Of a stretch of 32,919 nt of DNA, positions 17,654 through 26,192 are shown in pieces. How positions within the stretch are numbered: position 1 is the first letter of the stretch; each line of letters starts with the position of its first letter. A model generated the notes under the pieces. It did no database searches. It was not told where the DNA came from and saw nothing but the letters and a program-made list of their open reading frames with translations. Source of the stretch: an uncultured Bacteroidales bacterium (GTDB lineage: Bacteria; Bacteroidota; Bacteroidia; Bacteroidales; UBA932); contig CAMFBM010000030.1 in the NCBI GenBank assembly GCA_945948555.1, positions 1-32,919 on the forward strand, given 5' to 3'. A program made the translations under genes and the position numbers.

Positions 17654-17728
17654 TGGTCCCAACAGGGCTTGAACCTGTGACCCCCTGATTATGAGTCAGG
17701 TGCTACTAACCAACTGAGCTATAGGACC
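17654..17728 (-). tRNA. tRNA-Met (CAT anticodon)
   Basis: The minus-strand sequence folds as a tRNA. The acceptor GGTCCTA pairs with TGGGACC (one G:T), the D-arm is GCTCAGTTGGTTAGTAGC, the anticodon stem-loop is CCTGACTCATAATCAGG with anticodon CAT, and the T-arm contains GGTTCAAGC. The discriminator base is A and CCA is not encoded, usual in Bacteroidetes. The variable and T-arm sequence GGGGTCACAGGTTC resembles elongator tRNA-Met; tRNA-Ile2 (CAT read with lysidine) cannot be fully excluded. It does not have the features of an initiator tRNA (no C:A mismatch at the acceptor end). Confidence 0.93.
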
Positions 17729-17910
17729 ATTTTTCTCCTTGTTTCTTTTGGCTGATTTCTGCGTCAGGCTGCCCATCCTCATTCGTCATTACCAAAAGGT
17801 AACTCCTCAATCGTCGGTTGCCTTCCTTGAACTAAGCCAAAATAAACTTCGGAGCATCAAAGAACATATTTTCAGGGTTGGCCGCGGAGCGATGTCCAAC
17901 GGACAACCCT
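17729..17910 (-). other. Structured leader upstream of tRNA-Met, possible small RNA
   Basis: This 182-base stretch lies between the predicted promoter and the tRNA and holds no convincing gene. It shows a 7-bp stem (17874-17880 with 17904-17910) beginning at the expected transcript start. An 8-bp stem, TTTTGGCT (17746-17753) with AGCCAAAA (17835-17842), encloses 81 bases. Inside is a TTACC-AAAA-GGTAA hairpin (17789-17802) flanked by near-identical direct repeats TCCTCATTCGTC (17776-17787) and TCCTCAATCGTC (17804-17815). It may be a processed leader or a separate small RNA. Confidence 0.4.
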
Positions 17911-17911
17911 G

Positions 17912-17942
17912 CAAATATACTAACTTTTTTGCGAACGCCAAA
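17912..17942 (-). promoter_or_regulatory. Promoter for the tRNA-Met transcript
   Basis: On the minus strand TTTG (17942-17939), a 19-base spacer and TATATTTG (17919-17912) match the Bacteroidetes primary sigma consensus closely. It starts 30 bases after the rpsJ stop, so the tRNA unit appears independent of the str cassette. Confidence 0.75.
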
Positions 17943-17972
17943 CTTTCTCGCCTGATGTCCGCAGAAACAACG

Positions 17973-18278
17973 TCAGACTTTGATCTCAACCTCAACGCCT
18001 GAAGGAAGTTCCATCTTCATCAGGGCGTCCACAGTCTTCTGAGTTGACTGATAGATGTCAAGAAGACGGCAGTATGAGTTGAGCTCGAACTGCTCGCGGG
18101 CTTTCTTGTTGACGAAAGTCGAGCGGTTCACAGTGAATATCTTCTTGTCGGTAGGAAGCGGAATAGGACCATTCACGCGTGCACCGGTAGGAGATACTGT
18201 ATCAACGATCTTCTTTGCTGACTTGTCAACCAGCATATGATCGAATGATTTGAGTTTTATTCTTATTTTCTGGCTCAT
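17973..18278 (-). CDS. rpsJ: 30S ribosomal protein S10
   Basis: The 101-residue protein begins [20 protein letters not shown] and contains [13 protein letters not shown] and the conserved HLVDI-equivalent SYCRLLDIY segment, full length for S10. S10 is in the head of the small subunit and also takes part in transcription antitermination with NusB. It follows fusA by 28 bases as the last gene of the cassette. In Bacteroidetes rpsJ normally continues into rplC (L3) and the S10 operon; here a tRNA promoter and a PUL follow instead. Confidence 0.97.
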   Translation of the reverse strand: MSQKIRIKLKSFDHMLVDKSAKKIVDTVSPTGARVNGPIPLPTDKKIFTVNRSTFVNKKAREQFELNSYCRLLDIYQSTQKTVDALMKMELPSGVEVEIKV

Positions 18279-18306
18279 TATTATTCGTATTTCCTGTTAA
18301 ACAATA

Positions 18307-20418
18307 TTAGTCCTCATCGTCAAGTGGCTTGTAACCGCTCTTCTCGATAACCTCTTTTGCAAGGTTTGCAGGAACCTCAGCATAGTGGTCGAATGACATT
18401 GTGCTTGTTGCACGGCCGGAAGAAATGGTTCTGAGGATAGTCACGTAACCGAACTGCTCTGCAAGCGGAACGTAGGCCTTCACAATGCGAGCTCCAAGAG
18501 TGGAGTCCATTGCGTTGATCTGTCCGCGGCGGCGGTTGAGGTCACCGACGATATCACCCATATAGTCTTCCGGAGTCACAACCTCAAGGTTCATAATCGG
18601 CTCAAGGAGAACCGGCTTAGCCTTAGGGCAGGCGTGACGGAATGCCATCCTTGCACAAATCTCGAATGAGAGCTGGTCTGAATCGACAGGGTGGAATGAA
18701 CCATCCTTCAAAGTCACCTTCAAAGACGGGACCTCATAACCTGCGAGCACACCGTTTGCCATTGCTGACTTGAAACCTTTCTCCACTGAAGGGATGAACT
18801 CCTTAGGAACGTTACCTCCTTTGACCTCGTCAATGAACTGAAGTCCGGTGTGTCCCTCGTCAGCAGGTCCGATCTCAACGATGATGTCGGCGAACTTACC
18901 ACGACCACCACTCTGTTTCTTGAAGACCTCACGGTGCTGGACGGTAGCGGTGATTGCCTCTTTGTAGTTCACCTGAGGTGCACCCTGGTTGATGTCCACA
19001 CCGAATTCACGGCGGAGACGGTCAACGATGATGTCGAGGTGAAGTTCACCCATACCACTGATGACGGTCTGGCCTGTCTCGTGGTCGGTCTTGACGGTGA
19101 ATGTAGGGTCCTCCTCTGCAAGTTTCGCAAGAGCGATTCCGAGTTTGTCAAGATCCTTCTGGGTCTTAGGCTCAACTGCAAGTCCGATCACCGGATCAGG
19201 GAATTCCATTGACTCAAGGGTAATCGGGTTGGTTTCCACGCAGATGGTGTCTCCTGTACGGAGGTCCTTGAAACCTACGGCTGCGCAGATGTCACCGGCC
19301 TCAACGAAATCAATCGGGTTCTGTTTGTTGGAGTGCATCTGGTAAAGCCTTGCAACACGCTCTTTCTTGTCTGAACGGGTGTTGAGTACGTAGGAACCTG
19401 CATCAAGACGGCCTGAGTAAGCCCTGAGGAATGCGAGACGGCCCACAAACGGGTCAGTTGCAATCTTGAACACAAGGGCGCAGAAAGGCTCCTTGGCATT
19501 CGGATGACGTACTTCCTCCTCACCTGTCTTCGGATTGGTTCCCTTGATTGAAGGAATATCCAGAGGTGAAGGAAGGTAACGCATCACAGCGTCAAGAAGG
19601 AACTGAACGCCTTTGTTCTTGAATGAAGATCCACAGCACGCAGGCACGATGGCCATGTCGATTGTAGCCTTTCTCAAAGCGGCGATAATCTCATCCTCAG
19701 TGATTGAATCAGGATCCTCGAAGAACTTCTCCATCAGGGACTCGTCGTACTCGGCGGCTGCCTCGACAAGTTTCTCCCTCCAGGTTGCAACTTCGTCAAC
19801 CATATTCTCAGGAACATCTGTTACCTGATAGTTCACAAGTTCTTCGCTGCTGTTATAATAAATGGCCTTGTTCGCGATCAGGTCAACAATGCCGTCAAAC
19901 TTGTCCTCAGCTCCAATCGGGAGACAGATCGGGACAGCCCTGGCGCCAAGTTTTTCCTTGATTTCTTCAACGACTGCAAGGAAGTCGGCACCTACACGGT
20001 CCATCTTGTTGATATACGCGATTTTCGGAACGCCGTATTTGTCAGCCTGACGCCATACGGTCTCAGACTGCGGCTGTACACGTCCTACTGCACAGAAAGT
20101 AGCGACTGTACCATCAAGAACACGAAGGGAACGCTCCACCTCGACGGTGAAATCCACGTGGCCCGGGGTATCGATCAGGTTGATCTGATAGGTATCCCCC
20201 CTGTAATGCCAGAAAGCGGTAGTGGCCGCAGAAGTGATGGTAATACCCCTCTCCTGCTCCTGTACCATCCAGTCCATTGTAGCGGCGCCCTCGTGAACCT
20301 CTCCGATCTTGTGGGTCTTACCCGTGTAGAACAGAATACGCTCAGAGGTAGTTGTCTTGCCGGCATCAATGTGGGCCATGATACCGATGTTTCTGGTAAA
20401 TTTAAGATCTCTTGCCAT
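18307..20418 (-). CDS. fusA: Elongation factor G
   Basis: The 703-residue GTPase has all G motifs: AHIDAGKTT (P-loop, about 15-23), RGITI (switch I), DTPGH (switch II) and NKMD (base recognition). Domains II to V follow, with GMGELHLDI in domain III, SDQLSFE and [11 protein letters not shown] in domains IV-V and a full C-terminus. It is the translocase of translation. Length and motifs fit canonical EF-G rather than the EF-G2 paralogue, and it sits in the conserved rpsL-rpsG-fusA order, 24 bases after rpsG. No truncation is seen. Confidence 0.98.
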   Translation of the reverse strand: MARDLKFTRNIGIMAHIDAGKTTTSERILFYTGKTHKIGEVHEGAATMDWMVQEQERGITITSAATTAFWHYRGDTYQINLIDTPGHVDFTVEVERSLRVLDGTVATFCAVGRVQPQSETVWRQADKYGVPKIAYINKMDRVGADFLAVVEEIKEKLGARAVPICLPIGAEDKFDGIVDLIANKAIYYNSSEELVNYQVTDVPENMVDEVATWREKLVEAAAEYDESLMEKFFEDPDSITEDEIIAALRKATIDMAIVPACCGSSFKNKGVQFLLDAVMRYLPSPLDIPSIKGTNPKTGEEEVRHPNAKEPFCALVFKIATDPFVGRLAFLRAYSGRLDAGSYVLNTRSDKKERVARLYQMHSNKQNPIDFVEAGDICAAVGFKDLRTGDTICVETNPITLESMEFPDPVIGLAVEPKTQKDLDKLGIALAKLAEEDPTFTVKTDHETGQTVISGMGELHLDIIVDRLRREFGVDINQGAPQVNYKEAITATVQHREVFKKQSGGRGKFADIIVEIGPADEGHTGLQFIDEVKGGNVPKEFIPSVEKGFKSAMANGVLAGYEVPSLKVTLKDGSFHPVDSDQLSFEICARMAFRHACPKAKPVLLEPIMNLEVVTPEDYMGDIVGDLNRRRGQINAMDSTLGARIVKAYVPLAEQFGYVTILRTISSGRATSTMSFDHYAEVPANLAKEVIEKSGYKPLDDED

Positions 20419-20442
20419 TGTTCGTCGTCTTGATTGGGGATT

Positions 20443-20919
20443 TTAGAAACGGAAATGTGCAAATGCCTTGTTGGCCTCTGCCATTCTGTGCATATCTTCT
20501 TTTCTCTTGAATGCTGCACCCTCGCAGTTGTATGCGGCGATGATTTCAGCACAAAGTTTTTCTGCCATAGAGTGGCCGGAACGCTTGCGGGCGAAGACGA
20601 TCATATTCTTCATCGAGAGTGAAATCTTCCTTTCCGGACGCACCTCTGTCGGCACCTGGAAGTTTGCTCCACCGATCCTGCGGCTCTTTACCTCAACCTG
20701 AGGAGTCACATTCTCGAGAGCTTTCCTCCAAATATCGAGAGGAGCCTTGTCAGAATCCTTCATCTTCTCGCCTACCATATCAATGGCATCGTAAAAAATA
20801 GAATACGCGATACTCTTCTTCCCCTGCAACATAAGATTGTTCACGAAACGTGTTACCATCACATCGTGAAACTTAGGATCAGGAAGTAGAATCCTCTTCT
20901 TAGGCTTCGATTTTCTCAT
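20443..20919 (-). CDS. rpsG: 30S ribosomal protein S7
   Basis: The 158-residue protein starts [19 protein letters not shown] and contains [49 protein letters not shown] and [12 protein letters not shown], all typical of S7. S7 nucleates assembly of the small-subunit head and in many bacteria autoregulates the str operon. It lies 34 bases after rpsL and 24 bases before fusA. Confidence 0.98.
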   Translation of the reverse strand: MRKSKPKKRILLPDPKFHDVMVTRFVNNLMLQGKKSIAYSIFYDAIDMVGEKMKDSDKAPLDIWRKALENVTPQVEVKSRRIGGANFQVPTEVRPERKISLSMKNMIVFARKRSGHSMAEKLCAEIIAAYNCEGAAFKRKEDMHRMAEANKAFAHFRF

Positions 20920-20953
20920 TTTTGTTGAAAGTTAAAAAGGTGATGATTGAATG

Positions 20954-21343
20954 TTACTTCTTAGCGGCAGTCTTCTTAGGCCTCTTGGCGCCGTAGAGTG
21001 AACGGGACTGGGTCCTGCCCTCAACGCCAGCGGTATCCAAAGCTCCCCTAAGGATGTGGTAGCGCACACCAGGAAGGTCCTTTACACGACCTCCCCTTAC
21101 GAGCACGATTGAGTGCTCCTGGAGGTTGTGGCCCTCACCAGGTATGTACGCATTGACCTCTTTTGAGTTGGTCAGACGAACACGCGCAACCTTACGCATT
21201 GCTGAGTTAGGTTTCTTAGGTGTGGTTGTGTACACACGCACGCATACGCCCCTTCTCTGAGGACAAGCATCCAAGGCGCGAGACTTACTCTTCTCTTCGA
21301 TGACCTCGCGTCCTTTGCGAACTAACTGTTGAATTGTAGGCAT
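20954..21343 (-). CDS. rpsL: 30S ribosomal protein S12
   Basis: The 129-residue protein begins [14 protein letters not shown] and contains [27 protein letters not shown] and [14 protein letters not shown]. Lysines in PKKPNSA and the VKDLPG loop, the usual sites of streptomycin-resistance changes, have the wild-type form. The C-terminus has a basic tail ([10 protein letters not shown]). It is the first gene of the str cassette, with a clear promoter 53 bases upstream. Confidence 0.98.
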   Translation of the reverse strand: MPTIQQLVRKGREVIEEKSKSRALDACPQRRGVCVRVYTTTPKKPNSAMRKVARVRLTNSKEVNAYIPGEGHNLQEHSIVLVRGGRVKDLPGVRYHILRGALDTAGVEGRTQSRSLYGAKRPKKTAAKK

Positions 21344-21378
21344 AAATGATTGTAAATCTTTAATTTATGTTTTCTATA

Positions 21379-21392
21379 CCCCATTTTTGGGG
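21379..21392 (-). promoter_or_regulatory. Short hairpin at the start of the rpsL mRNA
   Basis: CCCCA (21379-21383) and TGGGG (21388-21392) form a 5-bp stem with a 4-base loop just below the predicted transcription start. It would place a small hairpin at the extreme 5' end of the str mRNA, possibly protective. Confidence 0.4.
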
Positions 21393-21395
21393 CTG

Positions 21396-21425
21396 CAAAT
21401 ATACAAAAAATTTCTTAAAAACAAA
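21396..21425 (-). promoter_or_regulatory. Promoter of the str ribosomal cassette
   Basis: On the minus strand TTTG (21425-21422), an 18-base spacer and TATATTTG (21403-21396) give a near-perfect Bacteroidetes promoter. It lies in the 91-bp gap after the last PUL2 gene, so ribosomal genes need not rely on read-through from PUL2. Confidence 0.78.
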
Positions 21426-21434
21426 CACAAATCA

Positions 21435-22835
21435 TTAAAGTTCAGCAATATTCACTTCTATGCAGGCCGTGTACAGGCGGCAAGGGTCATAATACAGCGA
21501 GCAGCTGTTCACGATATTTCCAATATTCCGTTTCACCATACCCTTGTACGCCTTCTTTCCATTTACGGTAAGGGTCACAGGCTTGTCCAAATCCACAAGC
21601 TCGTCTGAAAGATAGATGACAACCTTTCCGTCCCGGGACTCGGAATAGGACTTGCGGAACTTCATCTGGATGCCCCACATCGGGTCGGTCTGCACGACTT
21701 CGTAAGCCACGTCGCTCACCTTCAAGGCAATGTCGTTCCCTTCGATATTCATTTCATATCTCCTCCTTCCGTCGTACGTCCTTTCAGGTATATATATATT
21801 GTAGAAACCGTCACGGTGAATGCCGTCCATTTCGAAGTCCTCCCAGTCCACGAAGGTCGGATACGGATTTCTGCTAAAATCCTTGAGCCACGGAACGGTC
21901 TTGTAGTAGCCGATGGAGTGGTGGTCCGCCCCCTCGGGAATCTCAATGTTGTGATTGTAGAGACCGGGATGGGCCAGGGCAAGGGAGTCGAAAGCCTCCT
22001 TGGTGTAGCCTGTGAGGATGTTCCTATAGAAGCCCCGGTCATCGTTTCCGGTACGGAAGGAGAAGGCGATGTTGGCGCAGTTCTCCGCAGGGGCATTCTT
22101 CAGGGGTTCGCCTCCTGCAATGGGGCCGGCACCTGCAAGGTAGTCGGCGTAGAAAGATGCCAGACGCTGGCTCCCGTAGGCTCCTTCCGAGATTCCGATG
22201 AAGTAGAGTTTCAGGGGGTCAAGGTCAGGATTGAGGAAAGCCTGACGGAAGAATCTCTCCCAGACATACTGCTTGCCTTTCTGCCACCAGCGGTAAAGGC
22301 TGACACCGTTCTCGGAGTTCGCATTGGGGATTCTCGGGATAAAGAACGCGGCCGGACCTCCAATGTTCAGGCAGATCTGCAGGCCATTACTGAACTCGCC
22401 ATCCGGATTCCCTGAACCGTGGAGATACAGATAGGAAGGATAACCTTCTGAAGGACGCTCTCCGCAGGTACCCCACAGATAGTAGAGAATGGCGTGAGGC
22501 TCAAGATTCTCCGGGATAGTCCAGTAGCCAAGACACTTTTCCGGTCCGAGAGGAGGCATTCCCGGAAGGCGGAGTTCGTCAAGCGACCCATTGGCCGCCT
22601 TCCAGAGATTCCAGACAAATTCCCTTGCAGCGGCAACATCCTCTTTCCTGAGGTTTTTACCATCCTTGAAATCAGTCCTTTCCCCTTTCAGAACTTTCTG
22701 AAAACAGGCTGTCACTGCAGCCGAATCAGCAGCGGAAGCACCCGCCTTTCTCGTGGCGGCACCTGCGGAAAGAGTGCAGGCCAGTGCCATTGAAAGAACG
22801 AGTGCTCCTGCCTTTGTCATTGAAAACAAAGTCAT
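21435..22835 (-). CDS. Secreted alpha/beta-hydrolase, paralogue 1 (distal)
   Basis: The 466-residue protein has a signal peptide (MTKAGALVLSMALACTLSAGAA). An alpha/beta-hydrolase domain follows, with the oxyanion-hole HGSG at about 139-142, the nucleophile elbow GISEGAYGS (Ser216) and a likely catalytic His in GADHHS (305 or 306). A C-terminal beta domain of about 110 residues (from RRRYEMNIEGN) includes IYLSDELVDLDKPVTLTVNGK. It has no lipobox Cys in the usual place, unlike its neighbour, so it may be soluble in the periplasm or secreted. It shares extended identity with the next gene upstream, such as SLYRWWQKGKQY and FYADYLAG.GPIAGGEPL. An esterase or peptidase role is possible; I cannot decide. 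The start ATG 22835 is 14 bases after its paralogue's stop; an internal ATG at 22820 is an alternative. Confidence 0.75.
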   Translation of the reverse strand: MTLFSMTKAGALVLSMALACTLSAGAATRKAGASAADSAAVTACFQKVLKGERTDFKDGKNLRKEDVAAAREFVWNLWKAANGSLDELRLPGMPPLGPEKCLGYWTIPENLEPHAILYYLWGTCGERPSEGYPSYLYLHGSGNPDGEFSNGLQICLNIGGPAAFFIPRIPNANSENGVSLYRWWQKGKQYVWERFFRQAFLNPDLDPLKLYFIGISEGAYGSQRLASFYADYLAGAGPIAGGEPLKNAPAENCANIAFSFRTGNDDRGFYRNILTGYTKEAFDSLALAHPGLYNHNIEIPEGADHHSIGYYKTVPWLKDFSRNPYPTFVDWEDFEMDGIHRDGFYNIYIPERTYDGRRRYEMNIEGNDIALKVSDVAYEVVQTDPMWGIQMKFRKSYSESRDGKVVIYLSDELVDLDKPVTLTVNGKKAYKGMVKRNIGNIVNSCSLYYDPCRLYTACIEVNIAEL

Positions 22836-22849
22836 AAATATTCCGTTTT

Positions 22850-24310
22850 TTAATAATCAACCTCAACGCTGGAAGTGTAGAGTCTGGACGGGTCGAAATA
22901 GATTGCGCAGCTGTTGACCATATCCTCAAAACGACGCTCCAGCATCCCGTTAAAGACCTCTTTGCCATTGACCTTCACCACAACCGCCTGGTCGAGGTCA
23001 ACGAGTTCGTCGCAGAGATAGATTCGGATTTTTCCGCCGGAAACCTTTGTGTAATCCTTTTGATATTTTACACAGTTACCGTGTTTCTCGCCCCACTCAA
23101 TCTCCGTATATTTAACCGTTACGACATTAATATCAACAGTGTTCCCGGTAATGGTCATCTCATATTTTCTTCTGTCACTCGGCCTGCCGGAATCCGGAAT
23201 GAAAAGATTGTAGAAGCCTTCACGATAAATGCCGTCCTGGTCAAGACGCTCCCAGTTGACGTATTTAGGATAGTGTTTCCGGACCTTCCTATTCAGCCAC
23301 GGGATGGTTTGGTTATAGTCAACTGACGTGTGTGTCGCACCCGGCTCCACATAGACCCAATGTTCATAGTAACCGGGATGTTCCTTCTCAAGGGCATCCA
23401 AAGCCTCGCCGGTATATTTTGTTATTACATCTCTGCCATAACTGTCATCCAGACTTCCTGTCCGGAGGCAATAGGCTATGTTGGCGCTGTTCTCCACAGG
23501 GGCTGTATTCAGAGGCTCGCCTCCCGCAATCGGGCCGATTCCGGCAAGATAGTCGGCATAAAAGGTGGACAGGCGGGCACTTCCGTATGCTCCCTCGGAA
23601 ATCCCGAAAAAGAAGAAACGGTCAGGGTCGGCGTATGAAGAAATGAACAGCTGGCGGATGAGCCTGTTCCAGATGTACTGCTTGCCTTTCTGCCACCAGC
23701 GGTAAAGGCTGAAACCGTTCGGTTCAGTAACTCCGTTCGGAATTCTCGGGACGAAATATATTCCAGCAGTCTGCCGTCCCCAGTCCTTGCAGAATCCATA
23801 ACCGTTAGGCCATTCATTGGTAACCGCACCTGAGCCGTGAAGATAGACGAACACAGGATAGCCCCCCGACGGTTTGCTTCCGCAGTACCCCCAATGGAAC
23901 ATCATCTGGGCATCCTTCCCGGAATATTGTCCGTTACCGAGATACTCTCCCTCAAGACTTTTTGGTATGAACCAGTCGAACTGGTCAACAGTCTGGTCAC
24001 CAAATTGGGGCAGTCCCGGAAGTTTGGCTTCATCGAAATTCAGATTGGCCTTTTTCCAGGCTCTCCACACAAGTGAGCGGGCCCTCTCAACGGAATCCTT
24101 TGTCAGGATGGCATTCGTACGGTATCGGCCCGTTCCGGATTCAAGATTCTCCAGCAGGAAAGCTTTCACAGAATTCTCCTGCTTTACGAAACTTCCGGTA
24201 ACCACATTTGGTTCCTGGGGAGTTTGAACCTCCTTGTCACAAGACGCGAGGCAAAGATGTAAGACCGTCAAAATGCTGATTGAAATAGCAATATTACATA
24301 TTTTCTTCAT
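22850..24310 (-). CDS. alpha/beta-hydrolase lipoprotein, paralogue 2 (proximal)
   Basis: The 486-residue lipoprotein (LHLCLASC, Cys24) has the same architecture as the following gene: HGSG at about 158-161, nucleophile Ser238 in GISEGAYGS, a likely catalytic His327 in GATHTS, and a C-terminal beta domain ending SCAIYFDPSRLYTSSVEV. The linker before HGSG (YWGYCG/HWGYCG-like segment, GGYPVFVYLHG) is conserved between the two. I chose ATG 24310 since the longer frame starts at a TTG inside the previous gene's last codons. The pair arose by duplication and differs in anchoring: this copy is lipidated. The closest fold is the esterase/peptidase class of alpha/beta-hydrolases, and no substrate can be assigned from sequence. 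Confidence 0.76.
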   Translation of the reverse strand: MKKICNIAISISILTVLHLCLASCDKEVQTPQEPNVVTGSFVKQENSVKAFLLENLESGTGRYRTNAILTKDSVERARSLVWRAWKKANLNFDEAKLPGLPQFGDQTVDQFDWFIPKSLEGEYLGNGQYSGKDAQMMFHWGYCGSKPSGGYPVFVYLHGSGAVTNEWPNGYGFCKDWGRQTAGIYFVPRIPNGVTEPNGFSLYRWWQKGKQYIWNRLIRQLFISSYADPDRFFFFGISEGAYGSARLSTFYADYLAGIGPIAGGEPLNTAPVENSANIAYCLRTGSLDDSYGRDVITKYTGEALDALEKEHPGYYEHWVYVEPGATHTSVDYNQTIPWLNRKVRKHYPKYVNWERLDQDGIYREGFYNLFIPDSGRPSDRRKYEMTITGNTVDINVVTVKYTEIEWGEKHGNCVKYQKDYTKVSGGKIRIYLCDELVDLDQAVVVKVNGKEVFNGMLERRFEDMVNSCAIYFDPSRLYTSSVEVDY

Positions 24311-24320
24311 AATAAATATT

Positions 24321-26192
24321 TTAATCAATTGTTGCTACAGACCATATCTCGGCATTTCCTCCGCCAGTGCCACCCCTTTTCAAGCATACACTCTTGACTT
24401 TGCCCAAATTCAGAGGAGTCTTATCACTTTCCTGAGGAAGACCGGCTGAAGTCGTGGCATTGTACATTTCTTTCTTGGAATCATAGAAAACCACCCTGTT
24501 TGGAGAGTATGACGGAGTTCTCATATTTATCACAATAACACTTCCGTCATCAAGTCCTGCTGCAAGCCACCATTTCCCATACAAAGCATCCCCATCCACA
24601 TCAACGACATTAGCACGCAAAGGCGCGTTGAAATAAGGGATTACAGGATTGGTGCGGAGTGAGGGATCCATACTATATACATAGATCTGATTTCCTACTG
24701 CAATCATCATATAAGGATTCAATCCCATTGGAGCTTCTCCTTCAGTAGTCGAGACATAAGTATATGGAGATATATACATATCCACGGGATCTCCCGGAAG
24801 CCCCTTGATTTCCTCGATTCTGGATTTCGTTACATTAAACTCAAAATTTCCACGTCCAAGTGCCACCCGGGAAATCCAAAGTTCCTCGAGAAAATATCTT
24901 CTACCACGCTTGAATACCACGAATGTCGATTGATACGATGTCCTGTGAGCTGCATCCACAGAGAATCCTACGTGAAAAATCTTTTCGGCAGCACTCAAAT
25001 CAGAAGCTTTCAAATACATATTTTCAGATCCGTCAGCAGACGTGGGTACAGAAGCATCATTTATTGGAAAACTGTGACCGGCAGCAATATCTGTTTCCTG
25101 GAGGTCAAATTCCACTGAGGCACCGGAATCCAGAACAGCAAATAACCTATTTCTGTTGTCATCGTGAACTATGCAGGCATTCGGGCTGGTACTGTGCGGG
25201 TGCATATACAGATGTGCTCCGGAGACCTCCTCGCCATTGAGACTGAGCCGGCTGTTCAGGAAATTTCCGGAGTGAAACAGTTTGTTGGTGTTTCTGATAC
25301 GGGTGTAGATGTGGCCGTCCTGGTCAGTTACCAGATCGACTCTTGTCATCATCTCCGCTTCACTTATATAATTCATACCGGCAGGATAACTCCCTCCAGT
25401 AAACTGTTTCTCAAGGCTTTCAATCGGATCTATTGAGAAATCTCGTCCGCTCAGATCTATCGCACCGTTCTCCGTCAGCACGAGCACATTGGCAACACTT
25501 GTCTTGTCCGCATTGTAATGCTCGCTGAGTGATATAGGTCCGGCAGGCAAATCAGTGCCATAGTCGTTGTAAAAGACATCAGGATATTCCGTATATGAGG
25601 TCATTACATTTCCGGAACGTGTAATATTAGCCATTACCTCGGCCGAATTCAGGTCCTTGAGATCCTCAGGCTTCCATTTGATATAAGAAAACATTGATTT
25701 TCCGTTCTCCTTTTCGGACAGGACAAGAACTCCCCAGGCATCATATTCAGATTTCACCGTTACCTTCGTCCCTGCAAAATATCGTATTTCCGTCACAGGG
25801 TCGTACACTTCAACCAAAAGGGATTCGTTTGTCATCAGCCTGTCAGGAGTCCACGAAACCTCTGAAGACTGCCACTCTTCTCCTTTAAGCAAGTACTTTT
25901 CTCTCTCTGCTTCGTTTGCAGAATAACCTCCGAGATACCAGTTAAATATCAGACGGTCTGAATCACCTTTGCCATCTGCCGCATCCGGGAAGGAAATCTG
26001 AGCTTTGATATTCAGGGTCTCACCTCTCGTTATGACACAGGATGACCCGCAGTTGAGATAGAGATTCACCCTGTTGATATCCACATATTCGTAATTACCC
26101 TTGTCGGAATAACAGCCCGCAAGAGTAAACAACAGACACAGGATAATATTTGATTTATATACTTTTTTCATAAACTTGAATACATTCATCAT
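24321..26192 (-). CDS. PKD-like family lipoprotein
   Basis: The 623-residue lipoprotein (LFTLAGC) has the family's hallmark after the Cys, YSDKGNYEYVDINRV. A PKD/Ig-like domain (about 30-150, with FNWYLGGY and SVEVYDP-like strands) comes first. A beta-propeller-like remainder has repeated hydrophobic strands (AWGVLVLSEKENGKSMFSYI, DQDGHIYTRIRNTNK, WWLAAGLDDGSVIVIN). Proteins of this type are found next to SusD and DUF4843 in Bacteroidetes loci and are thought to be outer-surface accessory or binding proteins. The start ATG 26192 overlaps the upstream TGA as ATGA; ATG 26171 (MKKVYK) is an alternative. The stop is 10 bases before the hydrolase start. No catalytic residues are recognised. Confidence 0.72.
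   Translation of the reverse strand: MMNVFKFMKKVYKSNIILCLLFTLAGCYSDKGNYEYVDINRVNLYLNCGSSCVITRGETLNIKAQISFPDAADGKGDSDRLIFNWYLGGYSANEAEREKYLLKGEEWQSSEVSWTPDRLMTNESLLVEVYDPVTEIRYFAGTKVTVKSEYDAWGVLVLSEKENGKSMFSYIKWKPEDLKDLNSAEVMANITRSGNVMTSYTEYPDVFYNDYGTDLPAGPISLSEHYNADKTSVANVLVLTENGAIDLSGRDFSIDPIESLEKQFTGGSYPAGMNYISEAEMMTRVDLVTDQDGHIYTRIRNTNKLFHSGNFLNSRLSLNGEEVSGAHLYMHPHSTSPNACIVHDDNRNRLFAVLDSGASVEFDLQETDIAAGHSFPINDASVPTSADGSENMYLKASDLSAAEKIFHVGFSVDAAHRTSYQSTFVVFKRGRRYFLEELWISRVALGRGNFEFNVTKSRIEEIKGLPGDPVDMYISPYTYVSTTEGEAPMGLNPYMMIAVGNQIYVYSMDPSLRTNPVIPYFNAPLRANVVDVDGDALYGKWWLAAGLDDGSVIVINMRTPSYSPNRVVFYDSKKEMYNATTSAGLPQESDKTPLNLGKVKSVCLKRGGTGGGNAEIWSVATID

Noticed and set aside
17654..17728. tRNA as an attachment site for an integrated element
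   Set aside because: I found no integrase and no second copy of the tRNA 3' end in the window, so att function is not supported.
17807..17995. 62-codon minus-strand frame overlapping the rpsJ end and tRNA leader
   Set aside because: It overlaps rpsJ and a promoter, and the translation shows no recognisable protein; RNA structure explains the region better.
24311..24328. Upstream TTG start for the lipoprotein hydrolase
   Set aside because: It lies in the last codons of the PKD-like gene; ATG 24310 begins a normal lipoprotein signal peptide.
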